In this document: positions 34,874 to 42,555 of the stretch, in pieces
Position numbering within the stretch: position 1 is the stretch's first letter
How the letters are laid out: each line of letters begins with the position of its first letter
DNA from: Kaistia granuli DSM 23481
GTDB taxonomy: Bacteria > Pseudomonadota > Alphaproteobacteria > Rhizobiales > Kaistiaceae
Length of the DNA: 64,000 nucleotides
Assembly (NCBI RefSeq): GCF_000380505.1
Contig: NZ_AQYH01000010.1
Span: 372,001-436,000, forward strand
Direction: 5' to 3'
Program-made: the position numbers and the translations under genes
Notes under the pieces: model-generated
Seen by the model: the letters and a program-made list of their open reading frames with translations, nothing else
Database searches by the model: none
What the model was told of the DNA's origin: nothing

Positions 34874-35117
34874 TCCGAACCTCCCTGAGACATGACCTTG
34901 CGTCATCAATCTACAGGAGGATCGGAATGCCACGACAGCGGCAACCGCTTGGTTCGGCCGGCGAGATGAGCCCGGGTTGTGACACTTTCGCGTAGCCGAA
35001 GGCGAGGGCGGCCATGTTGGCGGCGTGCACCTGCGCCGACGGAATGACGGTTCCCTCGAATTCCAGCGCCTTGGTCGCGCAGGCGCCGTATCGCCGGCGC
35101 TATCACGCCTGATCCGT

Positions 35118-35723
35118 CTAGAGCGCACCGATCCAGGGATGTCCGGGATGGGGCAGGGCGAGGCAATCCTTCAACCACGCGCGCTCCCCTTCCGGCAGCC
35201 TTGGCAGCGCGGTCGCGAAATCGATCTCGTCCTTGGCGCGGGCGTGCTTCGCCTTGAACAGGAGGATCGCCGCCGGCTTCAGATAGGGCAGTCCGTCCGG
35301 CGTGAACTCGACCATCTCGGCGCGCGGCCGCACGATCCGGGTGTCGCGCTTGTAGACCCAGTCGCCCGGCGTGCCCGGCTCGATCATCATGTCCACCCGC
35401 CAGCGTCGCGCCACGGGGTCGAGGCACCAGATCTGGAAGATGTCGGACGGCGGATCGACGCCGTCGGGCAAGGGCTCGACGTTGCCGCTGCCGGTCGCAA
35501 AGAAGTCGAGGCCGGACAGCGTTTCTCGAAAAGCGGGGAGGTCGTCGCGCAGGACGGTGAATTCGAGGTCCTCGTGCTCCCTCGTCTGGTGGCCGTGCCA
35601 GAGGTCGAGGGCCCAGCCGCCGACGATGCACCACGGCCTATCGATGCCGCGCAGGCGCCGGCCCAGCTCGGCGGGGTGCCAGGGCGACCAGGCATCGTGA
35701 TCGGGAACGGCCGGAGAGGTCAT
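35118..35723 (-). CDS. Nucleotidyltransferase, aminoglycoside 2''-adenylyltransferase-like (201 aa)
   Basis: The product matches the AadB/LinB-like nucleotidyltransferase family: 'WCIVGGWALDLWHGHQTREHEDLEFTVLRDDL' contains the GG-W and the Asp/Glu pair (E-D-x-E-F) that bind Mg-nucleotide, and 'RRWRVDMMIEP' supplies the third carboxylate; 'YLKPAAILLFKAKHARAKDEIDF' is the C-terminal hallmark. Chromosomal members of this family are common in soil bacteria and usually have unknown substrates; a resistance role cannot be claimed from this sequence. Confidence 0.82.
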   Translation of the reverse strand: MTSPAVPDHDAWSPWHPAELGRRLRGIDRPWCIVGGWALDLWHGHQTREHEDLEFTVLRDDLPAFRETLSGLDFFATGSGNVEPLPDGVDPPSDIFQIWCLDPVARRWRVDMMIEPGTPGDWVYKRDTRIVRPRAEMVEFTPDGLPYLKPAAILLFKAKHARAKDEIDFATALPRLPEGERAWLKDCLALPHPGHPWIGAL

Positions 35724-35812
35724 GCGACGGGTCCGCGCTTCAGACTGCGAATTGCGGCGGAGGCGTCGGGACGACCGCCGCCGGGGATCCGTGCGGATAC
35801 GAGCGTCGCGGC

Positions 35813-37273
35813 CTACAGCCAGTCGCTGATTTCCTGGCCGGCGCGCAGATAGTCCATCGGGTCGATCGCCTTGCCGTTGATGCGAATCTCGTAGTGCAGA
35901 TGCGGCCCGGTCGAGCGCCCGGTCGAGCCGACACTGCCGACGCGACGACCGGCGACGACCTTCTCGCCGACCTTGACGGCGATCTTGCTCAGATGGCCGT
36001 AGCGCGTGACGACGCCATTGCCATGGTCGACATCGACCATGTTGCCATAGCCGCCATTATAGCCGGCGGCGATGACGGTTCCGTCCGCCACCGATTTGGC
36101 GGGAAGGCCGGTCGGTGCGCGGAAATCGACGCCGGTATGCATGGCGAGGCGGCCAAGAAACGGATCCTTGCGGGCGCCGAAGCGGCTCGAGATATCGGCC
36201 GTGCCGATCGGACGCTTCAGGGGCAGGCGCTGCGCGATCGAACGGAGCTTCGCGAAGCGGTCGAACTCGTCGGCGAGCGAGGCGACCTCGCTCTTGAAAT
36301 CGATATCGGCCGCGGTCGCCGGGACGAACGGGCCGCCGACGTCCTGGTTGCGGCTCTTCGGCACGCGCTGGCCGAGGCGCTTGAGGACGGTCTCGATCTT
36401 GCGCGTGCGGTTCGAAACCTTGCCCGCCATCGCCATGACGACGGCATCCTGGTCCGCCTTCATCGCCTCGATCTGCCGGTCGAGCGGTGCGAGGCGCGGA
36501 TCGGGCGGCAGCGGTGCCGGCGCGGACGCGACCTTCGCCTGGCCCTTGGCGGGCGCGCGGAGGCCCATATCGGCGAAGCGGGCGACCGGTTTGGCGACCG
36601 GCGAAGGAATCGAGCCCGTCACCGTCGGATCGAGGTTGGAGGTGCGGTTCCTCGATGGCTTCGGCTTGATCGTGCCGGGGGCGGGCACGTCGATGCCAGC
36701 GCGCCGCGCTGCTTCGGTCAGCTTCGACAGCGCCTTCTGGCGGGCTTCCAGTTCCTTCTGGCGGGCGAGCAGGTCGCGCACCCGCTGGTCGACGCCGGCA
36801 TTCTCCTGCGAGCGGACCGCGTTCAACTGGTCGATCTCGCTGGTCAGGCTGTCGATCGTGCCGCGCAGCGCCGTGATCTGGCCTTCATAGATGGCCGTCG
36901 CCTCAACTTCGCGTGCTTCGCGGACGTTCTGCGAGGCGAGGATCGCCTGCTGGCGCGCCGCTTCGGCGTTCAGAAGGTCGTCGCGATAGACGAGATAGGC
37001 GGTGGCGCTGAAATAGAGGGTCGAGAGCAACAGCAGGCAGGCGCCGCCGAGCACCAGGGTGCGCGGACGGACGTGGATCGTCCGCACATGTTCGCCGTGG
37101 CCGACGGCGATCTGCGTCCGGACGGCCTTGCCCGGCTTTGGCTGCTTCGCCGGTTTCGGTTGCTTCAGGCGCGGGCTGCGCGCAGCACGGGGCGGCTGCG
37201 GCGGGGGCTCCGGCAGGTGATGGACCAGTTCCACACGAAGGGGATGATGTGATTCCGGATAGCGACTCGGCAT
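35813..37273 (-). CDS. Membrane-anchored M23 family peptidase (486 aa)
   Basis: Zinc endopeptidase or its inactive relative acting on murein cross-links. A basic, Pro-rich cytosolic segment (~1-75) precedes one membrane helix ('TLVLGGACLLLLSTLYFSATAYLVY'), a long coiled coil (~110-210, with 'LTSEIDQLNAVRSQENAGVDQRVRDLLARQKELEARQKAL') and the LytM/M23 domain (~370-470). Active-site residues appear as 'AMHTGVDFRAPTG' (His, Asp) and 'GPHLHYEIRINGKAIDP' (His-x-His). The ATG at 37273 has a GGAA site; another ATG at 37288 is possible. The coiled coil resembles EnvC/NlpD-type activators, so an amidase-activating role is also possible. Confidence 0.9.
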   Translation of the reverse strand: MPSRYPESHHPLRVELVHHLPEPPPQPPRAARSPRLKQPKPAKQPKPGKAVRTQIAVGHGEHVRTIHVRPRTLVLGGACLLLLSTLYFSATAYLVYRDDLLNAEAARQQAILASQNVREAREVEATAIYEGQITALRGTIDSLTSEIDQLNAVRSQENAGVDQRVRDLLARQKELEARQKALSKLTEAARRAGIDVPAPGTIKPKPSRNRTSNLDPTVTGSIPSPVAKPVARFADMGLRAPAKGQAKVASAPAPLPPDPRLAPLDRQIEAMKADQDAVVMAMAGKVSNRTRKIETVLKRLGQRVPKSRNQDVGGPFVPATAADIDFKSEVASLADEFDRFAKLRSIAQRLPLKRPIGTADISSRFGARKDPFLGRLAMHTGVDFRAPTGLPAKSVADGTVIAAGYNGGYGNMVDVDHGNGVVTRYGHLSKIAVKVGEKVVAGRRVGSVGSTGRSTGPHLHYEIRINGKAIDPMDYLRAGQEISDWL

Positions 37274-37381
37274 TGACGTTCCAACCATGGCGACGGCAGT
37301 CGGACCTGTGGCCGAGGAGACGACCTGTTCGCTACGATTAACATCGGTTAGGGTTAAAGCTTGGTTGACGCGGGGGCGTTT

Positions 37382-38221
37382 TCAGTGGACGCCGCGCGGG
37401 GCGAGGGGACGGTAAAATCCCGGCGTCATCCCGGCTTCCGAGCGCGCCGCGTCGTTGAAGGGCGGCTTCAACGGTCCCCGGAAATGTTTGATCACCAGCT
37501 GGCGGAAAGTCGGCTCGGGCGGCAGGCGGTGCCGGTCGCACATGAAGCGGAACCATTTGGCGCCGAAGGCGACATGGCGCTTCTCGTCGCGATAGATGAT
37601 CGACAGGATATTGGCGCTCGCCGCGTCGCCGACCTCGTTCATCTTGTCGATCAGCGGCGGCGTGACGTCGAGGCCGCGCGCTTCCAGCACCAGCGGCAGG
37701 ATGGCGAGGCGGGCCGTCAGGTCGTGGCCGGTCTCCTGCGTCGCCTGCCAGAGGCCGTCATGCGCCGGCAGGTCGCCATAGGCGGCGCCGAGTTCCTTGA
37801 GCCGGTCGGCGAGCAGCGCGTAGTGCTTGGCCTCTTCCAGCCCGACCTGCACCCAATTGTCGAAGAACGAGCGCGGCAGCGGCACGCGCACGAAGCGGCC
37901 GACCAGATCCCAGGTCAGGTCGACGGCGTTCAGCTCGATATGGGCGAGCGAGTGGATCATGGCGATCCGGCCGGTCGGCGAGACGACCGAGCGCTTCGGC
38001 AGCTCGCGCGGCGACACCAGGATCGGCCGCTCGGGACGGCCCGGCCGGTCCGGCATGGCGCCGTCGAGGGCGCCGGCCGAAAGCGACAGGCGCCGGCCGA
38101 ACCAGGCCTTGGCGGTTGCGAAGGCCAGTTCGACCTTCTCGTCGAGATCGGCGGTGGCGACGATGCGGGCGGAGGCGGCGGCGAGGCTGCGGAGTTCGGG
38201 CGGGGACATCGGCGCGCTCAC
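37382..38221 (-). CDS. DUF455 ferritin-like protein (279 aa)
   Basis: A ferritin-like four-helix-bundle protein of the DUF455 family. Likely diiron ligands are visible: 'HSLAHIELNAVDL' (Glu, His), 'QVGLEEAKHYALL' (E-E-x-x-H), 'ARGLDVTP' and 'IYRDEKRHVAFG' (Glu, His). Related to MiaE/rubrerythrin folds; the reaction is unknown. The GTG start at 38221 overlaps the TGA of the upstream bcp gene as GTGA, so it is translationally coupled to a peroxiredoxin, which hints at a role in peroxide or iron chemistry (inference). Confidence 0.88.
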   Translation of the reverse strand: MSAPMSPPELRSLAAASARIVATADLDEKVELAFATAKAWFGRRLSLSAGALDGAMPDRPGRPERPILVSPRELPKRSVVSPTGRIAMIHSLAHIELNAVDLTWDLVGRFVRVPLPRSFFDNWVQVGLEEAKHYALLADRLKELGAAYGDLPAHDGLWQATQETGHDLTARLAILPLVLEARGLDVTPPLIDKMNEVGDAASANILSIIYRDEKRHVAFGAKWFRFMCDRHRLPPEPTFRQLVIKHFRGPLKPPFNDAARSEAGMTPGFYRPLAPRGVH

Positions 38222-38685
38222 AGGCTCCTGGCGGCGGCGAGCACGTCGTCGACATGGCCGGCCACTTTCACCTTGTCCCAGACACGGGCGATCTTGCCGT
38301 CGGCGCCGATCAGATAGGTCGTGCGCACGATCCCCATGAATTTGCGGCCATACATCGATTTCTCGGTCCAGACGCCATAGGCCTCGAGCATCGTCTTCTC
38401 CTCGTCGGAGGCGAGCAGGATGGCCAGATCGTGCTTTTTCTTGAAGCGATCGTGCGATTTCACGCTATCGGCGGAAACACCGATCACCCGGGTCCCGGCG
38501 GCCTCGAACGCGGCCGCCTGGGCTGAAAAGTCGATCGCTTCCAAAGTACAACCTGCGGTGTTGTCCTTCGGATAGAAATAGAGGACGACCTTACGTCCCC
38601 TGAGGTCGGCGAGACTGATTCTGCCGCCGCCATCGGTGGGCAGGTCGAAATCGGGAGCGGGGGAGCCTGGGGCCAGGGCGGGCAT
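38218..38685 (-). CDS. bcp: Thioredoxin-dependent thiol peroxidase, Bcp/PrxQ type (155 aa)
   Basis: Cytosolic peroxiredoxin that reduces H2O2 and organic peroxides with thioredoxin. Motifs: 'APDFDLPTDGGGRISLADLRGRKVVLYFYPKDNTAGCTLEAIDFS', with the peroxidatic Cys in AGCT (the usual Pro is Ala) and no resolving Cys five residues on, so it is a 1-Cys-like Bcp. 'GVSADSVKSHDRFKKKHDLAILLASDEE' and 'GIVRTTYLIGADGKI' (with the conserved Arg) are typical. The ATG at 38685 is the family-standard start. Confidence 0.94.
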   Translation of the reverse strand: MPALAPGSPAPDFDLPTDGGGRISLADLRGRKVVLYFYPKDNTAGCTLEAIDFSAQAAAFEAAGTRVIGVSADSVKSHDRFKKKHDLAILLASDEEKTMLEAYGVWTEKSMYGRKFMGIVRTTYLIGADGKIARVWDKVKVAGHVDDVLAAARSL

Positions 38686-38973
38686 GCGCCTTCCTTTCGT
38701 CGTACTTCTCTGGCGTGACAAGCAGAATTGACGAGGATTTTGCAAGAGGGGCTTGGCTCGGTTCACGATTCCGGTTGTGATCGGAATCAGGGGGCCGTCC
38801 GATCGATCTGTGGGGTGGCTGCTGTCGCCTGGGTTACACGACGCTCCCGGATAGGGCGCGGCTGGCAAGGGGTTTGACGCCTGAAAATTCGCCTCCACGA
38901 GTTCCCATCGGCGCGCGCGCACCGGCCCGGCCGGCATCGCCCACCGAAACAGCGGGGCGGCTGGCCGAGGCTG

Positions 38974-41900
38974 TTGCTGCGGCTCGTCGGCGCGTTGTTC
39001 GTCTTCGCGGTGGTGATGATCGGCGCGCTGGCGGCCATCGTCGCCACCGGGCCGATCGAACTCGACGCTTTGCGCGGCAGGGTAATTTCCACGCTGTCGT
39101 CGCGGCTCGGGCCTGACTATGGCGTCAAGGTCGGGCGCACGACGATCGACGTCGATCCGGTGCTCGGCCTGGTCGTCGAGGTCGACGAGGTCGCCATCCG
39201 CGATCGCGCCGACGCGGTCGTCGGCCGTGTTCCGGCGGCGAGGCTGGCCATCGATCCGCTGTCGCTGCTGCGCTTCCGCCTCGACATCCGCACGATCGAA
39301 ATCTCCGACGCCGACATTTCGCTGGTCCGCAGTCGGACCGGCCAGGTCTATCTCGGCACGCCCAACACCATTCATCGCGCTACGGCTCTCCCGTCCGGCA
39401 CGGCGCCGCCGGTTGCCGCCGACGACGCGGCCGTGGCCGCCGGCGGGATCGATGGCGGCTTCCCCGACATATTGACAGCGCTGCAGACCCTCGACGGTGC
39501 GCTCGATCCCGCCATCGACTTCGCCATGGAAAGGGGCTTCCAGCGCCTGTCGGTCGACGCCTCGACGATCCAGGTCTGGGATGCCCGGCGCCTGCAGCAG
39601 CGTACCTTCGGCCATACCGACATCGCCCTGACGGTCGACCCGGCGACGGGCACGGTGAAGGCGAATTTCGACACGTCGGGCTATGCCGGCCGCTGGGGCA
39701 TCCTGGCCGAGCGCACGGTCGATGCGGCGACGGAAGGGCGCGTGCTGTCGCTGGTCTTCTCGCAATTGTCGCTTGCCGACCTCAACCCCGATCTCGGCCG
39801 GGCGGAAAGCCTGCTGCAGTCCGACGTGCCGTTGTTCGGCCGCGCGACGGTCCGCCTCAACGACAAGGGCGAGGTCGAGACCGCCACTGTCCGTCTCGAT
39901 CTCGGCGCCGGCAACATCGTCTCGGGCCTCGGCAGGGACACCGTTCTGCTCGACGAGGCGACGGTCCGGCTGCGCTGGGACGTGCCCCGCCGCACCATCG
40001 TCGTCGAGCCGTCCTCCTTCTTCTTCGGCGATACGCGCGCCATCGTCGCCGGCGAGATCAAGCCGCTCACCGACAAGCCGGACGGCCGCTACAGCTTCCA
40101 GCTCGAGAGCCGCAACGCGATGCTGTTCGCGCGCGACGCCAATGCGCCGCCGATCATCGCCGACCGCCTCGCCGTGGTCGGCACTGCCGATATCCGGGCG
40201 AAGCGCATCGATTTCACCGACGCGGCGATCAACACCCAGGGCGGCTCGATCGCGGCGGCCGGCTCGCTCGGCTTCGACGGCCCGACTCCCTCGCTCGCGA
40301 TGGCGGCTTCCTTCACGCCGATGTCGCTGTCGACGCTGAAGCAGATGTGGCCGCCCTTCCTCGCCGGCGCGGCCCGCAAATGGGTGCTGGAACACGTGCG
40401 CGGCGGTACGCTCGAGGCCGGGCGGTTCGAGGCGTCTGTGCCGGCTGGCGTGTTGTGGACCGGCGAGCGCGTTGTGCTGCCGGAAGACTATATGCGCCTC
40501 GACATGCGGCTGGAGGATGTCTCCTTCACCACCATCGGCACGGTGCCGGCGATCACCGGCGCCAGCGGCAATGCCGTTCTCGCCGGCTCCACCTTCGGCG
40601 TCGACATGGAGAAGGGTCAGATCACCGCGCCGTCGGGCAAGACGCTTGACGTCACGGCGGGCGCCTTCGCGATCTCCAATACCGCGCAGCGCTTTCCCGA
40701 TGGCCAGATCGAGGTGCAGCTCGAGGGCGATGTCGGCGCGATGGCGGAGATCGCCGACAGCGAGCCGATCCGCGCCATGCAGCGCCGTTCGATCGACCCG
40801 ACTACCCTGTCCGGCAAGGGCCAGGCCAACGTCTCGATCAAGCTGCCGCTGAAGCCCGGCCTGTCGCCGACCGAGGTCGACTGGCGCGTCGGGCTCACCA
40901 CCACCGGCTTCGCCAGCGCCGCGCCGATCGAAGGCAAGGCGATCAAGAACGGCGCGCTGACGATGACGGTGACGCCGACCGAAGTCGGCATCCAGGGCAA
41001 GGCGACCATCAACGGCGTGCCCGCGGCGATCGACCTGACGCAGCCGCTCGGTGACGCCGACGGCGATGGGGATGCCGAGGAAGGCCGTCGCCGGATCACG
41101 CTCAGCCTTGACGCCAAGGCGCGCAAGCAGCTGGGCATCGGCCTCGACGACGTCATCGGCGGCACGGTCGGCGCGGCGGTTTCCGATCTCGGCGACGGCA
41201 GCAAGGGCCAGCACTACGAACTCGACCTGAAGCAGGCCCGCCTGCTGCTGCAGGCCGTCGGCTGGTCGAAGGGCATCGGCGTGCCGGCCAAGCTCAGCTT
41301 CGACCTGCGCCCGTCGAAAAACGGCTTCCTCGTCGACAACATGGTGGCGTCCGGCGACGGCTTCGGCTTCCGCGGCAAGGCGGTGCTCGACGCGAAATAC
41401 GGCCTCGTCTCGGCCGAGCTCGACGGCCTGGCCCTGCGCAAGGGCGACAAGATCGCCGTCAGCCTGAGCCGCAAGGGCAATGGCTACTCGATCGTCGCGC
41501 GCGGCTCGTCCTTCGACGTGCGCGGCCTGATCGCGCAGTACAAGTCCGCCGCCGCCGGCCCGAACGAGAACGCCGCCGACATTTCGATCGATGCCAAGGT
41601 CGGCACGCTGATCGGCTTCAACCAGGCGACGCTCTCGGACGCCGCCGTCGTCGTGCAGTCGCGCGGCGGCACCGTCCGCAAGGCGACGCTGGAAGGCGTG
41701 CTCGACAGCGGCGGCATCTCGCTCGAATACGCCGACAGCGGCGACCAGGCCGAACTCCGGATCAATTCCGCCGATGCCGGCAGCGTCTTCCGTTTCATCG
41801 ACATCTACAACCGCATCGCCGGCGGCCGGTTGACGATGACCGGCCGGCGCGCCGGGCCGACCGGGCCGTTTTCCGGAATCTTCGACGTGCTCAATTTCCG

Positions 41901-42342
41901 CATCGTCGGCGAACCGTCGATGTCGCGTCTGGTGTCGGCGACGAACGGCACCGGTCCGGCGGCGACGCGCACCGGCGTCGATCCCGGCAATGTCGCCTTC
42001 GACCGCATGCGGCTCGACTATACCAAGCGCGGCTCGGTGGTGGTGATCGACGACGCGATCCTGCGCGGCGCCTCGGTCGGCGCCACCTTCAACGGCACGC
42101 TCGACCTCGCCAGACAGACGGTGTCGCTGGCTGGCACCTATCTGCCGGCCTATGCCTTCAACAATCTGTTCGGCAAGCTGCCGATCATCGGCCTGGCGCT
42201 CGGCGGCGGCAGCAAGGGCGGCCTGATCGGCGTGACCTTCAAGGTCGACGGCAAGCTCAGCGCGCCCAGCCTGATGATCAACCCGCTCTCGGTGATCACC
42301 CCCGGCATCTTCCGCAAGATCTTCGAGTTCCCCGTCAACTGA
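38974..42342 (+). CDS. Large AsmA/YhdP-like membrane-anchored protein (about 1122 aa)
   Basis: An N-terminal membrane helix ('LVGALFVFAVVMIGALAAIVATGPI') followed by ~1080 periplasmic residues rich in beta strands, with DUF3971-like and AsmA C-terminal-like segments ('GSIAAAGSLGFDGPTPSLAMAASFTPMSLSTLKQMWPP', 'RLTMTGRRAGPTGPFSGIFDVLNFRIV', 'GTYLPAYAFNNLFGKLPIIGLALGGGSKGGLIGVTFKVDGKLSAP'). YhdP/TamB/AsmA proteins bridge the periplasm and move phospholipids to the outer membrane. No ATG fits: the given start is TTG 38974; a CTG at 38881 behind AAGGGG would add 31 basic residues and is a credible alternative. Confidence 0.88.
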   Translation: MLRLVGALFVFAVVMIGALAAIVATGPIELDALRGRVISTLSSRLGPDYGVKVGRTTIDVDPVLGLVVEVDEVAIRDRADAVVGRVPAARLAIDPLSLLRFRLDIRTIEISDADISLVRSRTGQVYLGTPNTIHRATALPSGTAPPVAADDAAVAAGGIDGGFPDILTALQTLDGALDPAIDFAMERGFQRLSVDASTIQVWDARRLQQRTFGHTDIALTVDPATGTVKANFDTSGYAGRWGILAERTVDAATEGRVLSLVFSQLSLADLNPDLGRAESLLQSDVPLFGRATVRLNDKGEVETATVRLDLGAGNIVSGLGRDTVLLDEATVRLRWDVPRRTIVVEPSSFFFGDTRAIVAGEIKPLTDKPDGRYSFQLESRNAMLFARDANAPPIIADRLAVVGTADIRAKRIDFTDAAINTQGGSIAAAGSLGFDGPTPSLAMAASFTPMSLSTLKQMWPPFLAGAARKWVLEHVRGGTLEAGRFEASVPAGVLWTGERVVLPEDYMRLDMRLEDVSFTTIGTVPAITGASGNAVLAGSTFGVDMEKGQITAPSGKTLDVTAGAFAISNTAQRFPDGQIEVQLEGDVGAMAEIADSEPIRAMQRRSIDPTTLSGKGQANVSIKLPLKPGLSPTEVDWRVGLTTTGFASAAPIEGKAIKNGALTMTVTPTEVGIQGKATINGVPAAIDLTQPLGDADGDGDAEEGRRRITLSLDAKARKQLGIGLDDVIGGTVGAAVSDLGDGSKGQHYELDLKQARLLLQAVGWSKGIGVPAKLSFDLRPSKNGFLVDNMVASGDGFGFRGKAVLDAKYGLVSAELDGLALRKGDKIAVSLSRKGNGYSIVARGSSFDVRGLIAQYKSAAAGPNENAADISIDAKVGTLIGFNQATLSDAAVVVQSRGGTVRKATLEGVLDSGGISLEYADSGDQAELRINSADAGSVFRFIDIYNRIAGGRLTMTGRRAGPTGPFSGIFDVLNFRIVGEPSMSRLVSATNGTGPAATRTGVDPGNVAFDRMRLDYTKRGSVVVIDDAILRGASVGATFNGTLDLARQTVSLAGTYLPAYAFNNLFGKLPIIGLALGGGSKGGLIGVTFKVDGKLSAPSLMINPLSVITPGIFRKIFEFPVN

Positions 42343-42450
42343 CGGCGAGGCGGCGCCTTCAATCGACGGGGGGCCAAGCGCGGTTCCGTAAGTCCGCGCA
42401 CGTCATTCGAAAGTCGGCCGATTTTGAAATTATTATTGCTCCCTTAAGGT

Positions 42451-42478
42451 AAGATAGTTAGCCTTATGTGACTATCTT
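42451..42478. promoter_or_regulatory. Inverted repeat upstream of the autotransporter gene
   Basis: AAGATAGT-N12-ACTATCTT, perfect 8-bp arms in an AT-rich island (42420-42480) about 80 bases before the autotransporter start. No T run follows, so an operator is likelier than a terminator. Confidence 0.45.
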
Positions 42479-42555
42479 GGGGCACGATGGCTGTCGGCTG
42501 AATTCCGCGCCTTGCGCGGAGCGAGGCGGCCATTGTCATTGGCTGTGGGGGCACA

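Noticed and set aside
35118-35723. Antibiotic resistance gene call for the nucleotidyltransferase
   Set aside because: The family is broad and mostly of unknown substrate; there is no mobile context here.
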